64,000 bases of DNA from Methylobacterium nodulans ORS 2060 (GTDB taxonomy: Bacteria; Pseudomonadota; Alphaproteobacteria; Rhizobiales; Beijerinckiaceae): the NCBI RefSeq assembly GCF_000022085.1, contig NC_011894.1, positions 5,788,001 through 5,852,000 of the forward strand, written 5' to 3'. Within the stretch, counting starts at the first letter, position 1. Every line of letters starts with the position of its first letter. Shown in pieces: positions 42,693 to 52,325 of the stretch. The position numbers and the translations under genes were made by a program. The notes under the pieces are model-generated. The model searched no databases. It saw only the letters and a list, made by a program, of their open reading frames with translations, and was not told the DNA's origin.

Positions 42693-43439
42693 TCAGCGCT
42701 TCACAAAGCCGATATCGGCCGCCACCGCTTTCAGCCGTTCGGGCTCGCGCTCTTTCCGCTCGCTGTAGCGGTCCACCAGGTAGTCGGCCCGCTCGCGCGT
42801 CAGCAGCGTGAACTTCATCAACTCCTCGCACACGTCCACCACGCGGTCGTAGAGCGGCCCCGGCTTCATCCGGCCGGCTTCATCAAACTCCTTGTAGGCT
42901 ATCGGCACCGACGACTGGTTCGGGATGGTGATCATCCGCATCCAGCGCCCGAGCACGCGCAGCGAGTTCACAGCATTGAAGGACTGCGACCCGCCCGAGA
43001 CCTGCATGACGGCGAGCGTGCGCCCCTGGGTCGGGCGCAAGCTGGCCTCGCTGAGCGGCAGCCAGTCGATCTGGCTCTTCATCACGCCGGTCAGGTTGCC
43101 ATGGCGCTCGGGGCTGACCCAGATTTGGCCCTCCGACCAGAGTGACAGGTTCCGCAGCTCCTGAACCTTCGGGTGGTCGGCAGTCGCGTCGTCCGGCAGG
43201 GGCAGCCCGTGCGCGTGATAGATCCGGACCTCGCCGCTCATGCGCTCCAGGAGCCGGGCCGCCTCATAGGCCAGAAAACGGCTGAACGAGCGCTCACGCA
43301 GAGAGCCGTAGAGGATCAGGAAGCGGGGCGCGTGCGTGAGGTGCTCGCGCGATTCCAGGTGCGCCGGCGTTGGCACCTCGAAGTGGGGCTCGCTCAGGTT
43401 CGGAGTGCCGTCGGCAAAGGGCTGATGGGGCTTGTCCAC
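42693..43439 (-). CDS. arsH: ArsH organoarsenical/NADPH flavin oxidoreductase
   Basis: This 248-residue flavodoxin-fold protein has the FMN phosphate loop [11 protein letters not shown], then [20 protein letters not shown] and [20 protein letters not shown]. Length and order match ArsH. ArsH uses NADPH to oxidise trivalent methylarsenicals and gives resistance. It is divergent from arsR, with about 50 bp between them. The first 138 codons also lie in repeat copy 1 (13377-13790). Confidence 0.95.
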   Translation of the reverse strand: MDKPHQPFADGTPNLSEPHFEVPTPAHLESREHLTHAPRFLILYGSLRERSFSRFLAYEAARLLERMSGEVRIYHAHGLPLPDDATADHPKVQELRNLSLWSEGQIWVSPERHGNLTGVMKSQIDWLPLSEASLRPTQGRTLAVMQVSGGSQSFNAVNSLRVLGRWMRMITIPNQSSVPIAYKEFDEAGRMKPGPLYDRVVDVCEELMKFTLLTRERADYLVDRYSERKEREPERLKAVAADIGFVKR

Positions 43440-43489
43440 GGATCCTCGTTCATCTACGCTTCAAAGATAGTCGAAATGTTGGATCGAAA

Positions 43490-43849
43490 ATGGACGAACG
43501 GCAAGCCCTCGCCGCCTTCGCGGCGCTCTCGCAGGAGCACCGCCTGCGCCTCGTGCGCCATCTCGTGACCGCGGGACCTGAAGGGGTTGCAGCAGGGAGT
43601 TTGGCCGCGGAGGTCGGCGTGCCGTTCTCCAACGTGTCGTTCCACCTCAAGGAGCTGGCCCACGCTGGCTTGGTCGGATCGCGGCGCGAAGGCCGCTCGG
43701 TCATCTACAGCGCCGATTACCCGGCGCTGTCCGGCCTGATCCAGTTCCTGATGAAGGATTGCTGCGGCGGCCACCCGGAGGTCTGCACCCCGGCCGTCAC
43801 GGCGCTCGCGGCCTGCTGCCCCTCTGAAGGAGACACCGCCCATGCCTGA
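43490..43849 (+). CDS. arsR: ArsR family metalloregulator, second copy
   Basis: It is the same as the copy at 13841 except near codons 27-37 (PEGVAAGSLAAEVG here, PDGMAAGALAAVVG there). That block has many base changes while the flanks are identical. This is a sign of a short conversion tract from a relative. It is divergent from the complete arsH and should control it as well as the downstream ars genes. Confidence 0.9.
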   Translation: MDERQALAAFAALSQEHRLRLVRHLVTAGPEGVAAGSLAAEVGVPFSNVSFHLKELAHAGLVGSRREGRSVIYSADYPALSGLIQFLMKDCCGGHPEVCTPAVTALAACCPSEGDTAHA

Positions 43850-44369
43850 TCGCGTCTACAACGTGCTGTTCCTCTGCACGCACAACTCGGCTCGCTCGAT
43901 CCTGGCCGAGGCGCTGCTGAACCACCTCGGCGGCGGCTGCTTCCGGGCATTCTCAGCCGGCAGCGAGGGCGGTCCCGGCCCCAACCCGATGACCCTCAAG
44001 GTGCTTGAGGCCGAGGGCATTCCCACCGCCGGCCTCGCCTCGAAACCCTGGGACGTGTTCGCCCAGCCCGGCGCGCCCGTGATGGACATGATCATCACCG
44101 TCTGCGACGAGGCCGCTGGCGAAGCCTGCCCGGTCTGGCCGGGCCGGCCGATCACTGCGCACCGGGGCATCGAGGATCCGTCGCGGGTCGAGGGCAGCGA
44201 GATCGAGCGCGAGCGGGCCTTCGTCACGGCGCTGCATTACCTGCGCAACCGCATCAGGCTCCTGCTCGCCATGCCGATCGAGAGCCTGGACCGGTTGGCG
44301 ATCGCGAGCCGCCTGCGCGAGATCGGCCAGCAGGAGGGCGCCACCGCGCTCCGGCCGGAGGTCGCGTGA
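43842..44369 (+). CDS. arsC: Arsenate reductase, low-molecular-weight phosphatase type, second copy
   Basis: The protein is identical to that at 14193-14720 (P-loop FLCTHNSARS). Both copies are intact, so gene dosage of arsenate reduction is doubled. It overlaps the genes on both sides, as in copy 1. Confidence 0.9.
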   Translation: MPDRVYNVLFLCTHNSARSILAEALLNHLGGGCFRAFSAGSEGGPGPNPMTLKVLEAEGIPTAGLASKPWDVFAQPGAPVMDMIITVCDEAAGEACPVWPGRPITAHRGIEDPSRVEGSEIERERAFVTALHYLRNRIRLLLAMPIESLDRLAIASRLREIGQQEGATALRPEVA

Positions 44370-44794
44370 TGGACGTGATCATCTACCACAACCCGGCCTG
44401 CGGCACCTCGCGGAACACCCTCGCGATGATCCGCAACGCCGCCATCGAGCCGCATGTCATCGAGTACCTGAAGACCCCGCCGACGCGGGCGTTGCTCCAG
44501 CAGCTGCTGGCTCGCGCGGGCCTCTGCGTGCGCGACGTGCTGCGCGAGAAGGGCACGCCCTATGCCGAGCTCGGCCTGGGCGATCCGACGCTGACAGACG
44601 AGCAGCTGCTCGACGCGATCGAGGCGCACCCGATCCTGCTGAACCGACCGCTGGTCGTGAGCCCGAAGGGCGTGCGCCTGTGCCGGCCATCCGAAGCCGT
44701 GCTGGATCTGCTGCCGCCGCAGCAGGGCGAGTTCAACAAGGAGGACGGCGAGCGCGTTGTCGACGAGCACGGCCGGCGGGTTGTCACTGCATGA
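44369..44794 (+). CDS. arsC: Arsenate reductase, glutaredoxin-dependent type, second copy
   Basis: It is the same as at 14720 up to codon 105. It then differs in the last about 30 codons (QGEFNKEDGERVVDEHGRRV here). The active site CGTSRNTL is kept. It starts within the stop of the preceding gene. Confidence 0.9.
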   Translation: MDVIIYHNPACGTSRNTLAMIRNAAIEPHVIEYLKTPPTRALLQQLLARAGLCVRDVLREKGTPYAELGLGDPTLTDEQLLDAIEAHPILLNRPLVVSPKGVRLCRPSEAVLDLLPPQQGEFNKEDGERVVDEHGRRVVTA

Positions 44795-45492
44795 CGACAT
44801 CCTACTCGGTCGCTCAGCGGGTCGCCGCCGAAGCCCTCGGCACCGGGTTTCTCGTCGCTACGGTCGTGGGCTCCGGCATCATGGCCGAGCGCCTGGCCGG
44901 CGGGAACGTTGCGATCGCGCTCCTCGGCAACACGATCCCGACCGGGGCCATCCTGATCGTGCTGGTCCTGGCGCTCGGCCCGATCTCGGGCGCGCATTTC
45001 AACCCGGCGGTCTCGCTCGTGATGGGCCTGACGCGCGCCCTTCCAGGGCGCGATGTCGGAATCTACGTGCCGGCGCAGGTCGTCGGGGGCTGTCTCGGCA
45101 CGCTCGCGGCGCATGCCATGTTCGATCTGCCGCTCTTCCAGCTCGCGGCAAAGCTGCGCACGGGGCCGGCGCAGTGGTTCGCGGAGTTCGTCGCCACGTT
45201 CGGTCTGCTGGTGACGATCCTGTCCGTGGTGCGCTTCCGGATCGAGGCCGTCCCCGTCGCGGTCGGCCTCTACATCACCGCCGCCTACTGGTTTACGGCC
45301 TCGACGTCCTTCGCGAATCCGGCGGTGACGATCGCCCGCGCCCTCACGGACACCTTCGCGGGGATCGCACCGAACCACATCCTCCCCTTCATCCTGGCAC
45401 AGCTCGCCGGCGCGCTCGCGGGGATGGTTGTCATGCGCTGGCTCCTGACCGGGCGAGCGGCTGCTCCTTCCGCAGCGGCACTCGCCAAATAG
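44791..45492 (+). CDS. aqpS: Aquaporin/MIP family channel, AqpS-like, second copy
   Basis: It is 233 residues with NPA motifs FNPAVS and ANPAVT, like the first copy at 15142. Differences are a few residues only (SVAQ, ILIVLV, LPGRDV, VVGGCLG). It probably releases arsenite. Confidence 0.9.
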   Translation: MTTSYSVAQRVAAEALGTGFLVATVVGSGIMAERLAGGNVAIALLGNTIPTGAILIVLVLALGPISGAHFNPAVSLVMGLTRALPGRDVGIYVPAQVVGGCLGTLAAHAMFDLPLFQLAAKLRTGPAQWFAEFVATFGLLVTILSVVRFRIEAVPVAVGLYITAAYWFTASTSFANPAVTIARALTDTFAGIAPNHILPFILAQLAGALAGMVVMRWLLTGRAAAPSAAALAK

Positions 45493-45654
45493 CCGGTCGA
45501 GGTGGTTGGCTGCCGCCCGTCATGGCTTGAGGCTGTCTCTGGTTGTGGGTACCAAGCGTCAGATTTCTGCCACTAGGACCTCTGCCGCACGACGGCCGCA
45601 CGCCTGTCCTATGGACGGCGCGATCGCGTCGCGTCTTTGCCGGGAGCATGACGC

Positions 45655-46269
45655 ATGGGCTTCTACGGTGATCACGTGGTTCCCTGGCTCGTCGACCGGG
45701 CCATGGCGAACGAGGACCTCCTCGAATACCGGCGCCGCGTCGTCAGGGCGGCCCAAGGGCGCGTGCTGGAGATCGGCATCGGGTCGGGGCACAACCTGCC
45801 GTTCTACGGCCCCAGTGTGACGGAGATCCTCGGCATCGAGCCCTCACAGGCGCTCATCGACAAGGCGAGGCAGCGGGCCCGCGCGACCCAACGGACCGTG
45901 TGCTTCCTCCAGGGATCGGCCGAGGTCATCCCGCTGGACGCCGGCAGCGTGAACTCCGTCGTGACCACATGGACCCTATGCTCGATCCCGGATGTCGGGG
46001 CGGCGCTCGCGGAGATGCGCCGCGTGCTCAAACCCGGTGGAGAGCTTCTGTTCGTGGAACACGGCAAGGCGCCGGATCCGTGGGTGGCTCGTTGGCAGGA
46101 CTGGCTCACGCCCGCCTGGAAGCCGCTCGCCGGCGGATGTCATCTCAACCGCCCCATAGGGGATCTCATCCGCAGGACAGGCTTCCGGACCACGGATCTC
46201 CGGACCGGCTTCGCGCCCGGCCCACGCCCCTTCACATTCATGTATGAGGGGCGGGCCTGTCCTGCATGA
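45655..46269 (+). CDS. Class I SAM-dependent methyltransferase, second copy
   Basis: The protein is the same as at 16007-16621 (motif I EIGIGSGHNLPFY). The upstream gap differs by a few bases, including a one-base loss near 45627. Confidence 0.8.
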   Translation: MGFYGDHVVPWLVDRAMANEDLLEYRRRVVRAAQGRVLEIGIGSGHNLPFYGPSVTEILGIEPSQALIDKARQRARATQRTVCFLQGSAEVIPLDAGSVNSVVTTWTLCSIPDVGAALAEMRRVLKPGGELLFVEHGKAPDPWVARWQDWLTPAWKPLAGGCHLNRPIGDLIRRTGFRTTDLRTGFAPGPRPFTFMYEGRACPA

Positions 46270-46301
46270 CGGCCCGCCTCGCGGAGGACAGGCACGACCG
46301 C

Positions 46302-46500
46302 GGCACATTGCCCAACACCTACCCTTCCCCGACATCGTGCTGCGCTTGCGCTGCTCCGCCTGCGGCTCGCGGGACATCCAGGTGATCCGCGACACGCTGG
46401 GGGTCTACGCGCGGATCAACGCCCGCCAAGGCTGGGATATGGGGGCGGCTGGTCCGCTGCCAGCGCACTACCAGGTGATCGGACGGGACGCGCCGTGGCC
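46302..46500 (+). pseudogene. Zinc-ribbon fragment, cut at the repeat edge
   Basis: It is the same as 16656-16852 (LRLRCSACGSRD, GPLPAHYQVIGRD). Past 46500 the frame runs into unrelated sequence, so both ends are lost. Confidence 0.6.
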
Positions 46501-46906
46501 AGAGCGCCGCGCGCCCGTCCATGCTGTGATCCGCCTTCACGAACAGGTAGCCCAGCATCGCGCGGTGGCGCACCTCGCGAATGCACTCGAACGAGGGTGG
46601 AGCTGGGTCGGCCACCCTTGATGGAATGAACAAAGACCAACGCTCGATGCACTGGCGCTCCCGACCCTGAGCAGCCGATTGCTCAGTCAGACGGTTTGCT
46701 GTTGATGTGCGAGTCGACGTTCGCTCTGTCGGCTTTCCTCGCGGGCTGGTCAGAGCGCCTGAGGCAAGCTGTTGACGCAGGGCATGGCTGCGCGTGAAAA
46801 CGGCTGAGCTATGTACCTCAAGCTGGGGAGGCAGCCGAAAGTGCTCTTGCGGCCCGTTCGGCTCTGCGCGAGGAGATCGCCACCGCAACGGCCAGAGGAC
46901 CGCCTC
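46501..46906. other. Gap right of the arsenic repeat
   Basis: No gene is supported. A minus-strand stretch (FECIREVRHRAMLGYLF, about 46530-46610) may be the tail of a truncated protein, but I cannot identify it. Confidence 0.4.
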
Positions 46907-47455
46907 GTGGCGCTTGAGATCGAGCGTAAGTTCCTCGCCAGTCCGGCCGTGCTGGAGCATTGCCGGTGCGGCATCAGCATCGTTCAGGGCTACCTCTACA
47001 CGGACGAAGACAACACCGTCCGGGTCCGGCGGGCAGGCAGCCGTTTCTACTTCACCTGGAAGGGCAAACGGCGAGGCTGCACGCGGGAGGAGTTCGAGTG
47101 CGAGCTCTCAGCAGAGAGCGGTGCTTCTCTGTTTGCAGCGCTCCGCCCTGAGCAGTGCATTCAGAAAATGCGGTACCGCGTCGAGCACGCCGGTGCGGTC
47201 TGGGACGTGGACGTGTTCACAGGGGCCCTGTCAGGGTTGATCGTGGCGGAACTCGAACTCACGAATGAGGATCAGCTGGTGGTTCTGCCAGCCTGGGTCG
47301 GCCAGGAGGTGACGGACGACGAGCGCTACCGCAACTCGCGGTTGGCTGCACAGGCGTCCACCTCATTGCCGATCCGCAGCCTGAGACAGCGCACGTCCTG
47401 CCATCCGAGCAGCGACGCTCGCTTCGTGAGCTTCTGTGAACCGCTGGTACATTAG
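46907..47455 (+). CDS. CYTH domain protein (triphosphate tunnel enzyme type)
   Basis: GTG 46907 begins VALEIERKFLAS, the E-x-E-x-K strand that defines CYTH. YTDEDNTVRVRRAGSRFYFT, WKGKRRGCTREEFECEL and VWDVDVFTGALSGLIVAELE follow, with the expected acidic and basic tunnel residues. It is 182 residues, slightly longer than the usual 155; the end (after WVGQEVTDDERYRNS) overlaps the convergent CBS gene by 93 bp. Relatives hydrolyse inorganic triphosphate or organic polyphosphates. Confidence 0.85.
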   Translation: MALEIERKFLASPAVLEHCRCGISIVQGYLYTDEDNTVRVRRAGSRFYFTWKGKRRGCTREEFECELSAESGASLFAALRPEQCIQKMRYRVEHAGAVWDVDVFTGALSGLIVAELELTNEDQLVVLPAWVGQEVTDDERYRNSRLAAQASTSLPIRSLRQRTSCHPSSDARFVSFCEPLVH

Positions 47456-47833
47456 GCGGTCCTCGGTTGGGATGTCCCGCATCGAGATCATCCTGATCAC
47501 CTCATCCCCGCGCATCACGGGTAGATGCCGGAACTGCCCGTCCAGCATCTTCTGGAGCGCGTCGATCAAATAGTTCTCACAGTCGATGGTTTGCGGGTCA
47601 GGCGTCATCACCGCGCGGACTGTAGTGGCTGTGGGCTCACGCCCAACCGCAATGACGCGGGAAATCACGTCGCGCTCGCTGATGATGCCGACGAGCTTGC
47701 CATCCTCGAGCACTGCGAGCGCGCCGACGTGATGGTCTTGCAGGCGGCGGCACACCTCCGTGATCGTTGCTTCGCAGGTCGTGCTGTGAAGGGAGTGACG
47801 CATTGCAAGCTCGCCAACGCTGCGGATGATCAT
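47363..47833 (-). CDS. Two-CBS-domain protein
   Basis: This 156-residue protein has two CBS motifs: ATITEVCRRLQDHHVGALAV then GIISERDVISRVI, and ENYLIDALQKMLDGQFRHLP then VIRMISMRDI. It is likely to bind adenine nucleotides and act as a regulatory partner. The end overlaps the CYTH gene, which has the opposite direction. Confidence 0.9.
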   Translation of the reverse strand: MIIRSVGELAMRHSLHSTTCEATITEVCRRLQDHHVGALAVLEDGKLVGIISERDVISRVIAVGREPTATTVRAVMTPDPQTIDCENYLIDALQKMLDGQFRHLPVMRGDEVIRMISMRDIPTEDRLMYQRFTEAHEASVAARMAGRALSQAADRQ

Positions 47834-47975
47834 CGGCCTGCTCCGGCAACAACGATCCGGCTGACAAGGACCGGTATCCGGGTCTTCTCCAGGTCAGCCT
47901 TCAGCCGCTGGTGAGAGCCAGCACATCGAGCGTCTTCCCCTCGGCGTCTCGCGCGCGCAAGCAAGTTGCAGCCAT

Positions 47976-48437
47976 TCACCGTGTCATGAGCGCTCCTGCT
48001 GCCGTTGCCCAGACCACCAGATCGAACACGAGGTGCACTGTCATCCCGGCCAGGGCGAGATCCTTCCAGGAGGTGCCATGCCGGCGGGGATTATGGCTAT
48101 GACGCTGAGAGACAGCGCTGGTCTGCTTCGGCCAAGCCACGCCAATTGCGCCAAGCAGCGCATCCGGCTCAGCCGGCTCGTCGTACAAAATCGTGAGGCT
48201 GCCCAGAGCCGTGTTGCCCTTCACACTTCTGACACCCGCAATCTTGCTCAGGCGCAAGCACACGGTCTCTGTTGCGGCGGCATCGTTCTTGAGGTGCTGC
48301 AGCTTAACACGCAGCCGCCCCGGAACATGATGGATATAGGTTGCAGTGATGAGCGCCCCGACACGATCATCACAGGCGATCTGACCTTGACGGGACGATG
48401 AACCGTCGAGCGCTCGGAGGTGTGGCTGAGCGGTCAT
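47976..48437 (-). CDS. HMA2-like heavy-metal-associated protein with C-terminal helix (153 aa)
   Basis: The core HHVPGRLRVKLQHLKNDAAA ... ACLRLSKIAGVRSVKGNTAL ... GSLTILYDEP has the ferredoxin-like fold of HMA2 domains, which lack the CxxC pair. A hydrophobic segment lies at the end (LALAGMTVHLVFDLVVWATA). GAGG is at -8 of ATG 48437. The gene is divergent from the DUF5132/ATPase genes, and the gap holds a palindrome. Confidence 0.7.
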   Translation of the reverse strand: MTAQPHLRALDGSSSRQGQIACDDRVGALITATYIHHVPGRLRVKLQHLKNDAAATETVCLRLSKIAGVRSVKGNTALGSLTILYDEPAEPDALLGAIGVAWPKQTSAVSQRHSHNPRRHGTSWKDLALAGMTVHLVFDLVVWATAAGALMTR

Positions 48438-48834
48438 GCAATGACCTCATACAGCAGAATAATAGCAGTTACATTGTAATATAGCTCTTGCTATACCGGC
48501 GTCAATGCCGGTAGAGGACCGTAAGTTCACCATCGCCCATGCCTCTCCGGCTGAGGCGAAACCGAAGTTCCGAACCAGCTGGCTCACGCCCGGGGATCAT
48601 GCAGGCACCTCAGGCGGCGACAGGCTTCTATGGTCCGTCACCGCGGCCCGCAGCTGTTTCGCACGTCTGCAGGGCCAAGCCCGCGTCCCTACTCAAGTCT
48701 TTGCAGCTGACGCGTGAACGCAGGGGCTGCGTGGACGTTGACCGCGTGCACATGAAAGTCGGCTAGCTACGGGCTCCGGGGTGTCAATGGAGCCAAGCGG
48801 GGGCATTCAACACGAAGCACGACAGGAGCGCGCG
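48438..48834. other. Divergent intergenic region of the HMA2/ATPase genes
   Basis: The AT-rich part (48440-48500) should hold promoters for both directions. The palindrome TTACA-T-TGTAA is at 48469-48479. The rest of the gap has no gene I can support. Confidence 0.55.
48469..48479. promoter_or_regulatory. Palindromic operator candidate TTACATTGTAA
   Basis: It is a perfect 5-bp half-site pair around one base, in AT-rich sequence 32 bp from the ATG of the HMA2 gene. It is unlike the 13-bp sites around the zinc genes, so a different regulator is likely. Confidence 0.4.
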
Positions 48835-49146
48835 ATGGCCTTGCTGGAAGATGTCTTGAAAGGCGAGAACCTCGGCGCTGGTCTCGGCATTGCCGTCGTC
48901 GGCGTCGTCCTCGCGCCGGTGGTCCTCCCCGTCCTCCGCCCTCTCGCCAAGACCGTGATCAAGGCCGGACTGATCGCCTACGATCAGGGCCGCACCGCCC
49001 TGGCCGATCTCAACGAGCGCACCGGTGACATTCTCGGCGAGGCTCGGGCGGAGATTGCCGAAGCCGCCGAGGCCAGGAACAGGGAGCACACCGAGCGCCC
49101 GCGGCGCAGGGCCGCGGAGGTGCAAGCCGTGCCCTCGGCGACCTGA
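48835..49146 (+). CDS. DUF5132 family protein
   Basis: This 103-residue protein starts MALLEDVLKGENLGAGLGIA. A hydrophobic segment (IAVVGVVLAPVVLPVLRPLA) is followed by an amphipathic helix (LIAYDQGRTALADLNERTGD, EARAEIAEAAEARN). This matches the small DUF5132 proteins found with HMA2 and P-type ATPase genes. AGGAGCGCGCG precedes ATG 48835. It is 80 bp upstream of the ATPase and probably in its operon. Confidence 0.75.
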   Translation: MALLEDVLKGENLGAGLGIAVVGVVLAPVVLPVLRPLAKTVIKAGLIAYDQGRTALADLNERTGDILGEARAEIAEAAEARNREHTERPRRRAAEVQAVPSAT

Positions 49147-49226
49147 CCGTCTGAGGTTTTATCACCGCTCCGCTTTGCCGCGTTCGCACGGACTCGTTCG
49201 CGCGGATTGCTGGAAGCCTGTCCGCC

Positions 49227-52200
49227 ATGGCACAGACCGCCTCTGCACCAGCGTGGCCGCAGTCCACCGGGCCGCTGCAGGCGCCCGACCTGCAGCCGGC
49301 GTGTGAGGCGGTGTCCGGCACCGTCGTGCCCCTCCATCTCTCCCGCTCCGGACGCAGCCGCCTGCGCGTCGACGGGCTGACCGGCACACCCGATCTCGCC
49401 GAGCGGCTCGAGCGCGGCCTGTCGGCCCTGCCTGAAATCCGTTCAGCCAGCGCCAGCACGCTGACCGGCAACGTTGTCGTTCATCACGATCCTGCGCTGG
49501 CGGTCCATGCCCTCATCGCGCGCATCCAGGCGCTGGTGCGCGGCGAGCCTCTCTCACCTCCGGACGCGGCACAGGACGCTTGGCACCGCACGGCACCCGA
49601 ACAGATCGCGGCCGAGCTTCGCACCGATCTCAGGTCTGGACTGACGAGCGCGGAGGCACAGGCGCGGCTCGCAGCCGGCGCCAACACGCTGCCGCCCCTG
49701 CAGCAGCGCTCGGCCCTCGGCATCCTCGCCGAGCAGTTCGCCAGCTTGCCCGTGCTTCTGCTGGCCGGTGCCGCTGCGATCTCTCTGGCCACAGGGGCTC
49801 TCCTGGAGGCTGGCGCGATCGCCGCCGTGGTCGTCCTCAATGCGGGGATCGGATACACGACGGAAAGCCGAACCGAGCGGACCATCCAGAGCCTGGGCCT
49901 TCCCGGTCCGATGACCACGCCGGTCGTTCGGGACGGATCCGCCGTGGATCTTCCGGCCGAGGCTCTGGTTCCGGGCGACCTCATCACCCTGCAGCGCGGC
50001 ATGGTCGTCCCGGCCGATGCGCGGCTGCTGGCCGTTCAGTCCCTCTCCGTCAGCGAGGCGGCGCTGACCGGCGAGAGCCTGCCGGTGGCCAAAGCGGCCG
50101 ACACGCTTGGGACGGTGATACTGCCGCTCGCCGAGCGGACCAACATGGTCTACCGCGGCACCATCGTGACCGGCGGCAGCGGCACCGCCGTTGTCGTCGC
50201 CACGGGGGCGCACACCGAAGTCGGCCGGATCCAGCGCCTGGTCGCGGACATCCGAGACCCCGCAACCCCGATCCAGCGCCAGCTCGACGAACTCGGACGA
50301 CAACTCGTCTGGGTCACCTTGCTCGCGAGCGCGGCCATCTTCGGGGTCGGGCTGCTGCGGGGGCTCGCGGCTCTGCTGGTGCTGCGCTCCGCCCTCTCGG
50401 TGGCCGTGGCCGCGGTCCCGGAAGGCCTGCCGATGGTTGCGACCTCGACGCTGGCGCTTGGGGTCGAGGCGATGCGCCGCCGCGCGGTGCTGGTCCGGCG
50501 GCTGGAGGCGATCGAGACCCTCGCGGCGGCCGACGTGATCTGCTTTGACAAGACTGGAACCCTGACCTTCGGCACGATGTCCGTCGCTGCATTGGCGATC
50601 GGCGAGAGGCTGTACCGGGCCGGCGCGAAGGGGCTCGTGGATCAGGCCGGAGCGGCGCCCGATCCGGCCGATCCCCGACTCATACAGCTTCTGCGGATCG
50701 GCAGCCTGTGCAGCGAGGCCGGGATCGAGCACCCGCATGGCCAGCCCGTGCTCACCGGCTCGGCGACGGAGAACGCCCTGATCCAGGCGGCTTTGGACGC
50801 CGGCATCGATGTGCTCGGCCTGCGGCAGGACTGGGCCGTGCGCTCGGTTCAGCATCGCACGGAAGCCTATCGCTTCATGGCCACCGTCCATGCCGCCGGG
50901 CCGCGCCGCTTCACCGCCGTCAAGGGCAGCCCCGACGAAGTTCTGGCCCGCTGCCGGTGGGACGCGATGCCTGAAGGCGGCAGTCGTGAGTTGACGGCGG
51001 ACCGCCGCGCGATCATCCGGGCCAGCAATGACCGCTTGGCACGCGACGCGCTGCGCGTTCTTGGCTTTGCCTACCGGGAGAGCCGCGACGACGCGGTGGG
51101 CGCGGAGCGGATCGAGGACCTGATCTGGGTCGGCCTCGTCGGCCTGTCCGATCCGGTGCGGCCTGGCCTTGATGCCCTGATGCAGCAGCTGCATCGGGCG
51201 GGGCTGCAGACCATCATGCTGACGGGCGATCAGAGCGCGACGGCTCGGGCCGTCGGCGAGCACATCGGCCTCAACGGCCACGACAGCACCAGCCTGCAGG
51301 TGCTCGATTCGGTTGATCTCGACAGGCTCGCAGAGGCGGAGCGTGGACCGGCGCTGCGCCGTACCCATGCTTTTGCCCGGATCAGTCCGGCCCAGAAGCT
51401 CGCCGTCGTGCGGGACCTGCAGCGCTCCGGCGCGACGGTGGTGATGGTCGGAGACGGGGTGAACGATAGTCCGGCGCTCCGGGCTGCCGATGTCGGCATC
51501 GCCCTGGGTCGGGATGGGCCGGCCGCGGCGCGGGAGGTGGCCGACATCTTCCTGGAGTCGGACGATCCGCGGGCCCTTCTGCTCGCGCTCGAGCGCGGCC
51601 GCGCGACCGCGACGAACATCCGCAAGGCCATTCACTATCTGCTGAGCACCAATGCCAGCGAGATCCTGCTCATGCTGATGACAACGGCTGCGGGCTTCGG
51701 TCAGGCGTTGTCTCCAATCCAGCTGCTCTGGATCAACCTGATCTCCGACGTGCTGCCGGGGATCGGGCTGGCGCTCGAACCACCGGAGCCGGGGATCCTG
51801 GACAGCAAGCCCATGCCGACCGGCACGGCTTTGGTCGATCCGGCGGAAACCGGCCAACTTGCCAAGGAGGCAGCCCTGCTCACCTCCGGCGCGTTGGCGG
51901 CCGCGCTCTTCGGGGCAGCCCGCTACGGCCGAGACGCGGCCCAGACCCGCACCATGACCTTTGGCAGCTTGACCTGCGCCCAGCTCCTGCACGCTCTGAC
52001 CTGCCGCTCCGGGGCCGGCCACAGGACGCCGTTGTCGCGGAATCCTGTGCTCGGGCGGATTCTCGCCGGTTCGTTCCTGGCGCAGGGGGCAGCGCTGCTG
52101 GTGCCCGGTCTTCGCGGCCTGCTCGGGGTTGGCCCGATCGGGGCCCTGGACGGCCTGGTGATGCTGGCCGGCGGCGTGGGTCCGTTCTTGGCTGCGAAGG

Positions 52201-52325
52201 CGTTGAGCAGCAGCGGCTCCCCAGACCTGCATTTCCGGCGCTCGCCAGCCCCGACTGGGGCTAGGCCGCCAGCAGAGCGGGCTGAGGGCTCGGCCTCAAG
52301 CTTGGAGCGGGGCGGAACTCTGTGA
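49227..52325 (+). CDS. Cation-transporting P-type ATPase with N-terminal HMA2-like domain
   Basis: This 1032-residue protein has an N-terminal HMA2-like domain at about 33-105 (LHLSRSGRSRLRVDGLTGTP). It has actuator motif TGES, phosphorylation site CFDKTGTLTFGT, P-domain MVGDGVNDSPALRAADVGIA and helix-4 motif AAVPEGLPMVATS. PEGLP points to the type II/PMA class, not the CPx heavy-metal pumps. The length beyond about 900 is due to the extra N-terminal domain. It lies between two HMA2-like genes with a DUF5132 gene. The ion is unknown; a divalent metal is likely from the context. Confidence 0.9.
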   Translation: MAQTASAPAWPQSTGPLQAPDLQPACEAVSGTVVPLHLSRSGRSRLRVDGLTGTPDLAERLERGLSALPEIRSASASTLTGNVVVHHDPALAVHALIARIQALVRGEPLSPPDAAQDAWHRTAPEQIAAELRTDLRSGLTSAEAQARLAAGANTLPPLQQRSALGILAEQFASLPVLLLAGAAAISLATGALLEAGAIAAVVVLNAGIGYTTESRTERTIQSLGLPGPMTTPVVRDGSAVDLPAEALVPGDLITLQRGMVVPADARLLAVQSLSVSEAALTGESLPVAKAADTLGTVILPLAERTNMVYRGTIVTGGSGTAVVVATGAHTEVGRIQRLVADIRDPATPIQRQLDELGRQLVWVTLLASAAIFGVGLLRGLAALLVLRSALSVAVAAVPEGLPMVATSTLALGVEAMRRRAVLVRRLEAIETLAAADVICFDKTGTLTFGTMSVAALAIGERLYRAGAKGLVDQAGAAPDPADPRLIQLLRIGSLCSEAGIEHPHGQPVLTGSATENALIQAALDAGIDVLGLRQDWAVRSVQHRTEAYRFMATVHAAGPRRFTAVKGSPDEVLARCRWDAMPEGGSRELTADRRAIIRASNDRLARDALRVLGFAYRESRDDAVGAERIEDLIWVGLVGLSDPVRPGLDALMQQLHRAGLQTIMLTGDQSATARAVGEHIGLNGHDSTSLQVLDSVDLDRLAEAERGPALRRTHAFARISPAQKLAVVRDLQRSGATVVMVGDGVNDSPALRAADVGIALGRDGPAAAREVADIFLESDDPRALLLALERGRATATNIRKAIHYLLSTNASEILLMLMTTAAGFGQALSPIQLLWINLISDVLPGIGLALEPPEPGILDSKPMPTGTALVDPAETGQLAKEAALLTSGALAAALFGAARYGRDAAQTRTMTFGSLTCAQLLHALTCRSGAGHRTPLSRNPVLGRILAGSFLAQGAALLVPGLRGLLGVGPIGALDGLVMLAGGVGPFLAAKALSSSGSPDLHFRRSPAPTGARPPAERAEGSASSLERGGTL

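Larger units (their letters stand above)
43026..46500. repeat. 3.5-kb direct repeat, copy 2 (arsenic segment)
   Basis: It is near-identical to 13377-16852 (offset 29649, or 29648 after a one-base change near 45627). It covers part of arsH, arsR, both arsC genes, the aquaporin, the methyltransferase and part of the zinc-ribbon fragment. The right break at 46500 leaves the zinc-ribbon frame without its natural stop. Confidence 0.95.

Noticed and set aside
49554..52232. A 892-codon open frame opposite the P-type ATPase
   Set aside because: Same reason: composition is dominated by Arg, Gln and Gly, without any motif, while the plus strand carries all P-type ATPase motifs.
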